Part shown: positions 12,740-26,200 of the stretch, one piece after another
Layout of the letters: every line of letters starts with the position of its first letter
How positions within the stretch are numbered: position 1 is the first letter of the stretch
Source: Taxillus chinensis
Lineage: Eukaryota > Streptophyta > Magnoliopsida > Santalales > Loranthaceae
Assembly (NCBI GenBank): GCA_023512835.1
Contig: CM042085.1
Coordinates: forward strand, 4,063,989-4,127,988
Length of the DNA stretch: 64,000 nucleotides
Reading direction: 5' to 3'
Position numbers and translations under genes: made by a program
The notes under the pieces: model-generated
The model's input: only the letters and a program-made list of their open reading frames with translations
Told to the model about the DNA's origin: nothing
Databases searched by the model: none

Positions 12740-13232
12740 ATTTCTTAGACGATTTCTAGTTCCTTGATCTTGATTTTGGATTTCTCGAAGCTAAGCTATG
12801 CTTTTCGTTCGAATTTGTTGTAGCATCGATTATTGAGCCTCGGCGACTAATTCCGAATGCTGTGTGAATGTACGCGTTTGTTGGTTTTTTTAAAGGTAAT
12901 TGATGAAAAATCATCGATTTATAGTTTCACTGATATCGATTCGAGCTTTCCCGTGGTAAAATGCTGTTTTTCGTTCGGTATTGAACCATCGATGGTCGAG
13001 AAAAGTGAGCCGCGGCCACTGATTTTGAATGCTGAGCGACTGTGCGGCCTTTTTTTTTAAGGCGATTCACGAGAAAGCAGCGATTTTTAGTTCGTTGATC
13101 TCGATTCGAGCTTTCGCGTAGTGAAGTGGTGTTTCTGGTATGAATTTGAAGCATCGATGACGGAGAAGAGTGAGCCAGTGGCTGAATTTCCGCCGAAGAA
13201 ATTGGCGAGGCAGTTGGATTTCACGTTGACGT
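12740..13232 (+). repeat. Three imperfect 164-bp tandem repeats spanning the TCX leader and start codon
   Basis: Anchor CATCGAT occurs at 12824, 12987 and 13152, so the period is 163-165 bp. Each unit holds a GATTCGAGCTTTC-like block, a TGTTTTTCGTTCG-like block, then CATCGAT and GAG(AAA/AAG)AGTGAGCC or a decayed version. The last unit contains the real TCX start (MTEKSEP). The middle unit has an equivalent ATG that opens a short uORF; the first unit has lost the ATG. Confidence 0.85.
12992..13060 (+). CDS. Upstream ORF that mimics the TCX N-terminus
   Basis: A 22-codon ORF starting MVEKSEPRPLIL and ending LCGLFF-stop. It lies 97 bases before the main TCX ATG, and its first codons copy the main start ([11 protein letters not shown]) because they arose by tandem duplication. 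If the leader is transcribed unspliced through here, the uORF could reduce translation of the main ORF. Whether it lies in the mature mRNA cannot be told from sequence alone. Confidence 0.5.
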   Translation: MVEKSEPRPLILNAERLCGLFF

Positions 13233-16200
13233 GCCGAATCTCAGCCAATGTGATCTTGCCGGAGGAACCGCTCCCATCTAAGTCGCAGTCGCAGCCAGAG
13301 CCATCGTCACTGTCGCAGTCACAGCCAGGAGCGGCGAAGAAGGTCCAGCATTCACTTCCTCTTCAGGCAGCAGCATTGTCATCGCCGATTCTGTAAGATC
13401 TTGCTGTTGTTTGTTGTGCTCTTTTAGATTTCTCAGTGAGGCTCAATTATTCAACTTTGGCGCCTGCAATTTTTTTTAAATATATTTTTTTGGCTTTAAT
13501 TATTATTATTTATAAAATTTATAGGTAAATGGACGTGCAAGGAGATGTATGTTTATCAATGGCGAATGCATTTATATGTTGGTAGAAGGATGGAAGATTC
13601 TATAACTATGCAAATGTTAATATTCCTGAAATGTCCATCATGCTACGGAGAATATACAATAATCCAAGTATAATGTTTAGAAATTAGATGGTGAAATGAA
13701 TGATGAGGTGACTTATACTCAAAACTATTTAATGCTCAATTGCCAAGTCATATTATTCACCTGTAATGAGATTGCATCGGCTCTAATGCATTAGATCTTG
13801 TATCAAATCAGAAATTTATAATTTACAACAATTCACTTTCCCTTTTTACGGCAAAAAGTATCTATGAATGCAATTCAATTTTTACTATTGTTTTCTTGGC
13901 TAGATGCTGCCCATTTCATTTGACCTCTATCTAAATTAATTTTTGTTTCTTCGCCCTGGGCTAGTATTGTCGTACGATATGTTTACTTTATGCATAATCC
14001 TTACAACATTTTGTTGCTTCTTTAGCAAGGCAGGTTCACCAGGCGTGCAGTCGCGATATAATTTTGAAATCATAGAAGGTACTCCAAGGAAGCAGAAACA
14101 ATGTAATTGCAAAAATTCAAAGTGCCTGAAGCTGTAAGTTCAGCACATCCTTTATGAACTTCTATGAATAATTTTCTAGATTACTTTTTAGAAATTATGA
14201 GATTGAGTTTCTTTGTGAATAGAGTGCCCGTTTTTGCAATTATTGCACATACCTCAGTAGTAGCTACAAGATGCTTTTCTAAACTGGGAGCTTTGGGGAT
14301 AGGGAGTAGATTTTAATGTTTATACTTTATTATAATATTGTGGAGTAGTTCAAGAATATTAGATTATTGCCCTCTCACATTTTTTATGGATATCTCAAAA
14401 AATTTCTTATTTTCTTCCTTTATATAATGTTTTTTATATGTTGTTTCATACATCGTTCTATATAATTATCATAATATGCCTTCTTTTATTGTTTTGCCTC
14501 ATTCAAAAAATTCGCTTTTGTGGGCTCCTATGAACACTACCCATTTAGCCCATCTTTCCCTTTAGATATAGGATAAAGTAATATTAGAAATGTTTGATAT
14601 GATAGTATTATTTTTGAAAATAAAATTATTTTTAAAAACATTATGCCTGACGAATTTAAAGCTATTTATGAGTAATGAAAATTTATCTAGGCCTACAGTT
14701 TTTAAAAAAAATCATATTTTAAAAAATAATAAAAGTTCACCAAAACAGGACCATAATATCTAACTAGATTTTAGTTCCTTTATTTCCATTACATTGTACC
14801 TTAATACAATTACTAGATAGTGTCCAACATTTTTATATATTTTATTTTTGTTATTTCTTGCTCACAAGTTTTCTCCCTCTTGTGTTTATTTTATTATTAG
14901 GTATTGTGAGTGCTTTGCTTCTGGAAATTATTGTGATAGTTGCAACTGCATAAATTGTCACAATAATCTTGAGAATGAGACGGCTAGGGTAGAAGCAATT
15001 GGAGTAATCTTAGAACGTAACCCAAATGCTTTTAGGCCTAAAGTTGCTAACAGTCCACATGGATCTCAAGATGGAAAGGTATCTATTTCAAAATTCTTCA
15101 CTTATTAAGAATTTTGTTACCTAGTGTTGCAACTAACAAGGATGAATCTTTACACTATGTTTTGCTGGTCAGGGTATTTAAGTTTCATTGATTGACCTTT
15201 AATTTCCACATTTAGACTTTGGAAACATTGCATGACTTAAAATTTCAATAGCAAATTATTAATTCCATCCATTGTAGAAAGTCATAAAGTGTAAATACTT
15301 TGAAGAGAAAGGATGTTTGATTTTATTCAAATTTAGTATGATCTAGTTGCATTAAAATACTATAATTAGTTGAATTTTACCAACTATCAAATGTGAATCA
15401 TCATTTTTGTTATAGTTAATACCAATAATTAAGTTTACATTTTAGTTGTTGGTTTGTTCAAAATAAAATATGTTTACTTTGTTGTCTCTTTTAATTTTTC
15501 TTTATTTGATATGTTTATTGTCTAGTGATTATTCTATTGAAGGACTCACATGCTATTAAATTTCCATTTCCTTTTGGTGTGGAATACCAATATAAATTTT
15601 GTATGGAATTTATCTCAAAAACGATCTTAATATACTGATCAATGTAGGCTTGGTGAAACTTCTTAGTAGGGAGCTATTGTTTAATGTTAATAAGCATCAT
15701 TTTAAAGAAATACATTTTATGGTTGCTAAATTCAATAAATAAAATATTAGATTCATCTGCCCTATTTGATTTTTTGTTATCATAAAGAAGAATATTATTA
15801 ATAATGTCACCAAGATGGTGCCAGAAGGTTATGACAAATTGCAGATATTAAGAGAATCAAAACCATTATCATTATACAGGTGATATTATAACACAATTTG
15901 ATATTATAATACAATAATGTCTATCAACAAAACCCATATTTCCTTTTTCACCAAAGGAATATTAATGTCAGTATTCTAAAAGACCTTGGCGTTTTGTTCC
16001 CTCTATAACACCCAAAAAGTAGCCTGCAAAATTGTGCTAAACAGCCCCTTTCGTAGCACCATTTAATAAAATTTGACTCACAAATATATGATGCCAAGGG
16101 CTTTATGACAAAGAAATACAAATTTGGCGTGTGTTGAAGATTGAGGCCTTTCCTGTCTCAAAGAATTCTTCTCACTGAGTTTCTTTGATTGCTTGATTAG

Positions 16201-19200
16201 CATCCACATGGTAATTATGTTGCTTTTAGGTTTCAATTTATTTTCATTTTAGATATTGAGAATATCAAATTTGCTATCACTACAAGGGATATTACAACAC
16301 ATAATAATATCTATCAACGAATCACATAATTTCCCTTTCAACCGAGGAATATAACTTTTGATATTCTGGATCACCCTATAGTTTCATTCCCTTCACAGCA
16401 CCCAAAAACATTCAACGGAATTATGCCAAGCAGCCACTTCCCTTGAGCAATTTAGTAGAGTTTAACTTACAAATTTATGGAGTCAAGGAGTTTATAACAC
16501 ATAATCACATACACAAACATATTTGGCATGTGTTAAAAGATCAAGACATCTCTAAGAATTCTTCTCAGTGGGTTTCTTTGATTGCTTGATTTGCTTCTGC
16601 ATGGTACTCATGTCGTTTTTAAGTTTCAATTTATTTTCATTTTAGCAGAAAACACAATTGAGTTTTATTATTTGTGTTTCTAAATTACTATGACAAAAAT
16701 GATAGATTTGTTTTGGTTTGAGGTATTACTTAAAATTTGTGTTTGCAAAGGTTGCTCCAAACTATAAAACCATGGTCCAATTTCCCTATTAAATTGATAT
16801 TAAAATTTTAGAATTGAATTAATTTACCCCTTTCTATTCAAGAGTTGAATTGATTAAACTAGCTCAAAACAACTTTAGGAAGAGGCAGCAGAAGTTCAAA
16901 CACTGGGAAAGCATTACAAAGGCTGTAACTGCAAGAAATCATGGTGCCTCAAGAAGTATTGCGAGTGCTTCCAAGCCAACATTTTGTGCTCTGAAAATTG
17001 TAAATGCATGGACTGCAAGAATTATGATGAAAGTGAAGAAAGAAAAGTTCTATCCCATGGAGGCAATGGCAATGTGTCACCTGCCATTCAACGGACTGTC
17101 AACGCAGCAATTAATGGGGCCATTGGGTCACCCTCTGGGTATGGAATTTCTCCAGCATCCAGAAAGAGAAAAGGTGAAGAGGTCTTTATCAGCACAATAG
17201 CCTTAGCCAACCGGCAATTCAAACATAGTAGTCCACAGTTCCATCAGGTGTTTTACCTTGCCAACCCCATCATAATAGTCTATTGTCTATTTCATTTTAT
17301 TATTATAGGAAACTAGCATGTGTACTATATATATTAGATTAAATCTATAGACAAACTGTTATCATTATCATCTGTAACTGTAAGCAACTAAGCATTATCA
17401 GACCTTAGACTAATTTTACATCCGTGGATATGGTAGAAAAGTTCAAGTGTACTTCTATCTTGGCTAGTTTGCTGTCAAATTGCTATAGGTGTAAAGTGAA
17501 TGTATTAATAAGTATGCCCTCAAACCTTGATTGCAGTATGTAATGTTCTTTTTCTGCCCCAGCAAGCCAAAGAATCATGAAATTTAGAAACTTGATTTTG
17601 ACTTCAAATATTTCAAAGATTTCAATTCTTGATTTGTTTCCGTTCCTAATTAAATTAGACATGTTTATTTTGATCAGAAAAATCATCAGAGGTGTTCTGG
17701 CATCTCTTCTGTCACTGTCTCTCGTATTGGTGAAACAACAGGATTGGGATCTTTGAAACAACCATATTGGTAGTGCTCTTAATGTTTTCTGTCTCTTCTT
17801 AGGCATCTTGCTTTTTTCTGCTTTTAGTAACTAACAGGTATTGTTGCTTATGAAGGCCTCCATTAGCTGGCATTATCCAACCACAGGATGTAAGGGATCT
17901 TTGTGCGCATCTTGTTGTATTTTCAAAAGAAGCTACCACACTTCTAGGTATCAAAAATAGATATCACATATGCAAGTTGCCATGTATCTCCATTGAAAGT
18001 TAAATAACTAAAACACACTAGTACCTTATTGATATATTTTAGACTTCAGTTTGTTTGATTACTATAACCTATACCATTTGTAATTAAACTGACATTAATT
18101 TGATACACAACTTTAAATTAATTGGTTCCCATTTTATGACAAAATTGTAGTTTTTTTAATTTAGACTAAATTTTAGCTTTGCATCCTATTTAGTGATGCA
18201 TCTGTCCAGACCATAGTTTGTAACTTTGCTAAATAATATACAATAGATATTTGCTTATCAATAGTCTGAAATTTGACATGAACAATATCCATTTGAGGCT
18301 ACGGACTCAGTAAAACACAATACTGCCAAATAATATGTTTCAGCTTTACATTTTGATTAAATCTCTATTATTTTTTTTTTAAAAATCTATCAAATCTTTC
18401 TCGTTTTTTATTTTGTTAAAGACTATTTAATATAATTTCTGAGAGGGAAACTACTTTAAAAATTATTCTCTCTCGTTGTACTCACATATAGATGCTTCTT
18501 ATTTTGTTAATTTATTTTTGTGTTTCTTCTGTACCGATTTAAGCTTTTTCCTCATTCTTATTTCTAGCATGAAATCACCTATTGATGAAAATGATTTATG
18601 AACAATCTTTCATGGAAATAATTTACTTACATTGAACTATGTTAATTCTTTCATGTAGATACTTAAAATTAGAACTTGATATTTTCAGCTAAGCAACAAA
18701 AAAAGGATAAAGAGGTAGGGAGAGAAGATGGTACAGAATCTATTGCTTTCACCTGGGAGAGGAAAGATAGACAGAAAGAGTGTGTTCGGAAAGCTTGCTA
18801 TGATGAGTGCTTGAATGCAGATAGAAATCACACACATGATTCTAGATCAGTTGAAGGTGACATGCAAAATGGAAAGCCTAGGTCTTCTGGTACACTAATA
18901 TTGAATTGCAACGAACAGGATACTGTTTCCATGGCTGTTGGATTTCCTAATGGGGATGTCAGCCCTATTCAAAATGAAGCCCCAAAGTCATCTTCTAGAG
19001 AGGGATTCACAGATGTTTATGCAGAGCAGGAAAGGGTTGTCATGACAAAGTTCAAGGATCTTCTCAACAAACTTTTCACTTGTGGAAGCATAAAAGGTAT
19101 AAATGTCATTTCATATCATAGTTTTAATGAGGTTATTAGCTGTGAACGTCACAGACAAACCAAGGTTTCCGCATCTGGTAAGATTTTGCAATGAATAATT

Positions 19201-19553
19201 CCAAATATTGAGATATTTCATATCATATTTAATGAGGCTAGTATGGTTTTTTGTTTCTTTCCTTGTTTGATGAATACCCCTTGCGTGTTATCAATATGTA
19301 TTTGTGTTAGTGCAACTTAATGCTTTCTTTTGACTTTGCAGATATGAAGTGCTCCGAAGCAGGAAGCCAAGAAGAACAGTTAGAGAATGACTTTGTAAAA
19401 GTAGAAGATGAGGAAATGAGCGGCAATGGAATGGTAAACCCTCCAGTTCCAGTGTCTTCAGAAATGCCTAAAGGAACATCCATGTTTGTTTTGAAAGGTT
19501 CTAGTAGTGGTCTGGCCCCAAACCTTGACTTGCAATTAAAACTCGAGAGATAA
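13157..19553 (+). CDS. CPP/TCX (tesmin/TSO1-like CXC) transcription factor, TCX5/6-like
   Basis: CXC proteins bind DNA in the nucleus (CHR-type elements); animal LIN54 and plant TCX5/6 relatives act in DREAM/MuvB repressor complexes. Eight exons join in phase to 592 codons: 13157-13392, 14026-14133, 14901-15078, 16879-17247, 17678-17769, 17856-17947, 18689-19177 and 19342-19553, giving 591 aa, normal for the family. The N-terminus is [19 protein letters not shown]. The first CXC repeat starts [13 protein letters not shown] and continues [16 protein letters not shown] across the exon 2/3 border. The linker has RNPNAFRPK. The second CXC repeat is [20 protein letters not shown] then [12 protein letters not shown]. 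Downstream come [11 protein letters not shown] and a C-terminal YAEQERVV block. All key cysteines are present. The ATG was chosen because the family N-terminus begins here. Exon 7 could also end earlier (after FTCGSIK) with the same phase. Confidence 0.93.
15868..16646 (+). repeat. Diverged tandem duplication of about 390 bp in TCX intron 3
   Basis: Two units, about 15868-16252 and 16262-16646, share blocks such as GATATTA(T/C)AACACA, a CACCCAAAAA block, AAGAATTCTTCTCA, TTTCTTTGATTGCTTGATT and TTTCAATTTATTTTCATTTTAG. They are well diverged, so the duplication is old. No coding content is seen, and each unit ends in an acceptor-like TTTTAG. Confidence 0.85.
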
Positions 19554-20274
19554 AAATAAAAATCAAGAATAGCTATTAAAAACAAAAGAAAAAGAAAAGA
19601 GGAGAGATCGTGTATGTAGATGGTGCATAACTGCATCTCTACCATGCTCAACTGCTGTTGTTCATTTGGCTGGTCATCGGGCCAGTAACAATAAACAGTC
19701 ATCCATATGAAAAAGGCATCCTTTTGTTCCCCGTCCCGCGCATGTTTATATTACTCATCTATACGGTCTTTGCTTTTCTTTTTCCCTTAAAGCCTACTGT
19801 GACATTGACTTGCAGTATTTTCATCCGTAATAGACTAACAACTATGCATAGGCATTAATTACCGCCGGAATCCCCTGTTTCACAGGGTAGGCGAAGCCCT
19901 CGCTCTGGCTCCCAATGTCTGGAGCTCACTTCTCCATTCTCATCCATTCTTGTCTTGCGTGAATCAGACATTCAAAGGAGAACATTAATGTTCTTTTTCA
20001 CCCAGCATTTATCTGCCACCTGAATTAAAACCTGGTGCCAGGTCTCGGGGGATTTCTTTAAACGTAAAAAAAAAAAACAGAAAAAAAGAGGCAGACAAAT
20101 ATGTAACAAGGGATACAACAAAATGTTATTGCTTGTTTATCCAACTGCTAAAAACCTCACGATTGGCATCAGTTTTCTAGTAGATAAAGTACATTGTTCA
20201 CTGAAAAACAGTTTATTTATGCGCCAGTTCCATTCCAAAAGACATTGCTCAGGACCCAAAGCAGTGTTTCTCCC

Positions 20275-23200
20275 TCACCCCTTTTTGGGCATGGCTGCAA
20301 GTCTCGTGTACATCTTTGCCATGGATTGGAAACCTCTAACATCCCCAGAGCGCAGAAGATTGCCTGTAATGCCAACCATTATGACGAATATACACAAAAA
20401 GAGCAACTGCAGATAGTGGTAGCAGGTCTAGAATATCAGAGGCCCCTAGCTTATCTATGAAAATCAAATTCTAACATCAATTTATTACTGTCCCCATCTG
20501 AAGAAGATGGAATCTAGGAAGAAATTTAGTTCTTAACTACCCCAAAACTATAATTAAAGCACAGAACATAAACCAACTTACCTGAATCGCAATTGAGAGG
20601 GCTATCAGGTTCAGGATGTGCCATTAAAGCAATTATAGCCCTACAAACAGACTGGAGTGTCCAAGCTGGGCTCCACGCATTCTTCAGGATATCAAGGCAA
20701 ATCTCTCCTGTCTGCAGACATCATCATCATTTGCAATCGACTAAAATATTTCACCATGAGGTGATCTAGTTCAATGACCAAGCAAAGAATAAATGGAGAC
20801 CTCTAATGTTCTTGCTTTAATAAGATTCAACAATAAAAACATATTCAACGATTAGTCTGGTGACAAAACACCACTAAGAGTGAAACAAACAGTGTCGGTG
20901 ACAATTCATGTCTTCCCTTGTGTCGTTCTGTTGTCAGTGCTATTCTTGGTTATCAAAAGGAAAGAGGACCTATGAGTTCATATTTAAGAAAACATACGAG
21001 AAGATTCATTCACACCTTAAAATGCACATTCGGGTGAAATATTTTTGTTAAGAATCGCACTTGGGGAGGTTGAAGAGGATACTGCTCGGGAACTACAAAT
21101 GCAAGCTGGAAGACACCACCCTCATAAGGTGTTTCTGATGGTCCCTAAATAGAGAACACAGCAAATCAATGCAAGCAACATTCAAAAAATGCAAAATTAT
21201 ATCCATACTGAGCTTACCTTGATAAGGGCAGCCCATTTGAATATGTTGGAATCATCACAGATCAGTTGGATATCTGGGTCAGCTGCTTTTTCTCGCTGAA
21301 CTTCTTTGTATTCTTTAAAAAGTCGTGCCCTTGAGGCCTACATGAAAATTGCAATCATTTTTTGAGATTATAGAAGATATGCCTCCACTAGAATAACATA
21401 CAATTACCATTAAAAAATAGGAGCTGAAATACAATGCAAATGAACCCATCCAAGCATATTTAATAACTTATGTGCCTTTTTGAGGTTGAGTATTTCAAAC
21501 TGACAGGAAGGAAACCTTTGCTATATAACTTCACATAGTTCAACTGTGCAGTTATTAACATGGTTCCTCAATGAAACCCGATACTAGCAACCAACATTGA
21601 GCTGCCAACATAGTTCCTCAACACCAATCACTCACCAAATTTATGTGCTCTTCTACATTTTCTAAACTCAAATCCATTCTGATCGCTTACATCCAAGCCT
21701 TCTTTTTTCCACTTTAAGCTTTTCTAACCTCTTAACTCTCCCAATATCATTATCATAGTGTCACGGAGTTAGTCTTACGACGAGCTAACTCGTGCGGCAC
21801 TTAGTCGCTTAGCGGAAACTTTACGAACTAAGTAAACCGTTTAAGTTTGAGTGAATGTTTAGAGTCGTTCGGGACAACGGACAACGATTTATGGAAGTTG
21901 TAGAGAATGCCTGAAAGTGAGAAAACTTATATTAGCACAAATGTCAAGTACAAGTTTCAACACTAGAGCCTTGCTCTACATATAGGATTTAGAGCATTTT
22001 TACAACTGGCACCAGGAAACATCAAGTTGGTGTGAGAGTACAAATGGCCTATACAAGTGCTAACTCTTTCTACGAGCTATACAATCATTACAAATGACTT
22101 AAATATGTTACAAAAATGTGCCGTGAGGCTCCGGACCGTGACATCCTCCCCCACTTAAGCTCGTGGCGTCCTCGTCACGTCTGCTTCCTTGTAGCGCTTG
22201 ATGTGGTCCGCGAACTGCCACAGCAGGTCTTCGCGCTCCCAACTGTTTTCTTGATTGGGCAGGCCCTTCCACTGGATCAAGTACTCCGAGTAGTTGGGAA
22301 CTCCTCGTCTTCGTATCACTCGGTCGGCTAGGATGTGCTCCACTTCCTTGTCGAACGCGGTGACGACGGCAGTTGGTGCTCGACTTGATTCTCCGCGACT
22401 TGGATCTTCGGCGTCTTCATGAAAGGTCTTCAGGAGGCTCACGTGAAAGACATTGTGGATCTTCAGTCTTGGAGGAAGTTGGACTTGGTATGATGTCTTC
22501 CCTATCCGTTTGATGATCGGAAAGGGGCCTTCGTACCTTCGGACCAAGCCCTTGTGCACTTGGCGGAGAGACTTGAATTGGTTTGGGAGTAACTTCACCA
22601 TGACTTTGTCTCCTACCGCGAACTCCTTCGGACGTCGCTTGGCGTCGGCCCATTTCTTCATCCGCTTGGCGGCCTTATCAAGACACGCCCTCGTAATGTC
22701 CGACTCTTCTAGCCACTCCTTCGCGACTTTGTAAGCGGAGGGATTATTACTAGTGTATGGCGAGACAACGAGACTTGGAGTAAGTGGTTGTTGCCCCGTG
22801 ACAATTTCGAACGGGCTCTTCCCTGGCCTTCGCTCCGTTGGAGATTATAAGAAAAGCGAGCAACATCGAGCAACTTTGCCCGGTCTCTCGATGGGCACTC
22901 ACATAGTGCCGCAAATATTGCTCCAGAAGGGCATTGATGCGCTCCGTCTGGCCGTCTGTTTGAGGATGAAAACTTGTGGAAAAATTCAGCTCCGTCCCCA
23001 ACAACTTGAACAACTCGCGCCAAAATTTCCCAGGTGAAGCGGGGATCTCGGTCACCGATGATGCTTTTCGGAACTCCCCATAACTTCACCACATTTTTGA
23101 AAAATAGGCGAGCCGCTTCATCAACTTTGCAATCCGGTGATGTTGGAATGAATGTGGCGTACTTGCTAAATCGATCCACCACCACCAGGATGCTCCCAAA

Positions 23201-26200
23201 TCCGTCGGACTTGGGTAAGGCCACGATGAAATCCATTGAGACGCTTTCCCACGGTCTCTCCGGAATCGGCAAAGGTTCCAAAAGTCCCGCAGGTGTTGTT
23301 GCTCAATCTTATCTTGCTGGCAAACAAGACAAGTCTTCACGTACGCCTCAACGTCATCTTGCATTTGTGGCCAATAATAATAACGATTGATGAGGGCCAG
23401 GTGTTCGTGCCACGCCTGGGTGACCAGCCCATAATGCGTCGTGACACTCCTTCATAACATCTTTCCGCAAGTTCCCCCATCTCGGAACAAAGACTCGTTG
23501 GCCAACCGTCACTAGTACGCCATTTTCAACCCAAAACCGACGAGTCTTTCCTTCGGTAGCCAACTTAAGCAAGTTGTTGGCTACAGGGTCATGTGTCATT
23601 CCTTCCTTGATTCGATCAAGGAAGTCGCTCCTCGTTGTCTTGGTGGAAGACAAGGCCGCTAACTCCGTCTTCCTGGCTTAGTGCGTCGGCCACAACATTA
23701 GCTTTACCCGGCTTGTATTGTAGTTTGTAATCGAATTCGGCCAGGAAGTCTTGCCACCGAGCTTGCTTGGGGCTCGGCTTTTTCTCGATTGGAAGTAGCT
23801 CGTTGCGATGTTGTCCGTCATGATTACGAACTGACTTCCAAGCAGATAATGTCGCCATGTGCGAAGACAATGAATAATAGCGGTCATTTCCTTGTCTTGC
23901 ACCGTATATCGCCTTTCAGTGTCGTTCAACTTGCGGCTCTCGTAGGCGATAGGGTGTCTGTCCTGCATTATGACTCCCCCAATGGCATAGTCGGACGCAT
24001 CCGTGTGGACTTCAAAGGGTTTGTCATAATCGGGCAGCACCACAACCGGCTCCTCCGAGACTGCTTGTTTCAACTGCTCGAAGGAGGCTTGGCACTCGTC
24101 CGCCCAGTGCCATGGATGGTTCTTCTTTAGCAAGTCGGTTAAGGGTGTTGCAATGGCGGAGTAACCCTCAATGAACCGACGATAGTAGTTTACGAGTCCC
24201 AGGAATGATCGTAGCTCTGGGACTTTTGTCGGCGGCTCCCATTTTTGGATGGCTTGCACCTTCGCCGGATCCATCATTAGTTTCCCGTCCTTGATGCGGT
24301 GTCCGAGAAAGTCCACTTCTTGCTTCGCAAATGAGCACTTCTCCTTCTTGACATATAGATCATTTTCCCGCAAAGACTTGGAAGACTTGCTTTAGGTGAG
24401 CGATATGCTCCCCAAGCGTGTTGCTGTATACAACAATGTCATCCAAATAAACAACTACAAATTTGTCAAGGAACGGATGAAGTACCTTGTTCATTAGCGT
24501 ACAGAAAGTGGCTGGTGCATTGGTGAGGCCGAAGGGCATGACTAAAAATTCGAACGCTCCATATCTCGTCACGCATGTTGTCTTCGGCTCGTCCCCTTCC
24601 GCTATCCGGACTTGATAATATCCCGATCGGAGATCCAACTTGGTAAAATATCTCGCCTTCCCGAGTTGGTCGAACAAGTCCGCTATCAAGGGTATTGGGT
24701 ATTTGTTCTTGATAGTGATCTTGTTCAACGCTCGATAGTCGATACACATTCGTAACCCGCCATCCTTCTTCTTTTGGAATAGCACCGGGGCGCCAAACGG
24801 GGCCTTCGACGGTCGAACATAGCCCGCTTCGATTAGGTCCTGGAGTTGTTTCCGCAATTCTGCCAACTCCGGGGGTGCCATGCGGTAAGGTGACATGGCT
24901 GGCGGCTTCGTGCCAGGCTCCAATTCGATGTGGTGATCCACATCTCGCTTCGGCGGCAGCCGCTTTGGTAACTCCGAAGGCATAACGTCTTGGAACTCCT
25001 TTAGAACCGCTTCCACCGGCTCGGGCAATGTTGGAGTCACCAACCCTTCCTCTTCCGTCAGTTCCCTCATCGAAACCATATAACTTGGGTCCTGCTTGAG
25101 TCCCCGTTTGAACTGCATGGCGGAAATTATCGGTGCACTCGACTTCCGCATGCCTTTGAGTGCGATCACTCGAATCTTCGATTGTCGAGGATCACAAGGG
25201 AACCGGACGCTGGAACAGAAACGCCAGCGCTTGACGAAGAAAGTAAGTCCCAACACCATTTTAAAGTCGTCCATCGGAATGACGGTGAAGTCGAGCTTTC
25301 CCTGCCAATCTCCGATTTTCACCGTAACGCCCCTTGCTATGCCGTGGATCGGCTTGGCTTGCGAGTTCACCGCTTTGATCGTGCCGGTTCCTTCGGATAA
25401 TTTGAGGCCTAGGCGTTCGGCCTCTTGCGGATCAATGAAGTTGTGGGTCGCTCCCGTATCCAGCATTGCGCCCACAATTTGGCCTCGGACGGATACGTCC
25501 GCATATAGCAAATTTTTCTCTTTTTGGTCCTTCGGCGAGAAGAGCTTTGAGAGAGTGCTCAAGTGTTGGATGGCTCCGAGGTCGCCTTGAGGCTCCTCGC
25601 CCTTCTCTTTGTTATATTCCGCAACGATGGCATTCATCGCCTTGCGGTTCGGACAATCTCTGGTCCAGTGCGGCCCGTCGCAAATGAAGCACGGCTTCGG
25701 TGCCTCTTTCTTCTGTGCGAAGAACTTCGGTTTGTAATTTGTCGAGCTCGAGGCTTTTGGATGTCCACTCTCCTTGTGGCCAACATCCTTTTTCGGTCCG
25801 CTTTTGTCTCCCCCCACTTTTTCCCGCGTACGCCTTCTTTGCAAATTTTGATTGGGACGAGTAGTCGACCAACATTTCGGCGGCCGCAATGGCATCATCG
25901 AGTGTTTGCACATTGCGTCGATCCAATTCTACTCTCGCCCATTCTTTTAGGCCGTCCTTGAAGTAAAACAGGAAATCAGAATCGGACATATTATCAATTT
26001 CCAGCATAAGAGTAGTGAACTCCTTGATGTAGTCGGGAACACTACCCGTCTGCCGTAATCGACGCAGTTTCCCCCGAACTTCCGTCTCTGCATTATGTGG
26101 GACGAAATGCTTGCGTAATTCCGCTTTGAATTGTTCCCACGTATCGATTACGCAAAGTCCCTTCTCCCGCTCGGTGTGCTTCCGACGCCACCATAGTTGG

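Noticed and set aside
12207..12759. ORFs with long Thr-His or Val-Cys runs
   Set aside because: They are translations of the (CA)n microsatellite in the TCX leader.
12740..13232. CRISPR-like array from the regular 164-bp period
   Set aside because: Eukaryotic context, only three diverged units, and no short identical repeat/spacer pattern.
17483..17806. 107-codon minus-strand ORF
   Set aside because: Antisense to TCX intron 4 and exon 5.
19307..19702. 131-codon minus-strand ORF at the TCX 3' end
   Set aside because: Antisense to the last TCX exon and 3' UTR, with no family resemblance.
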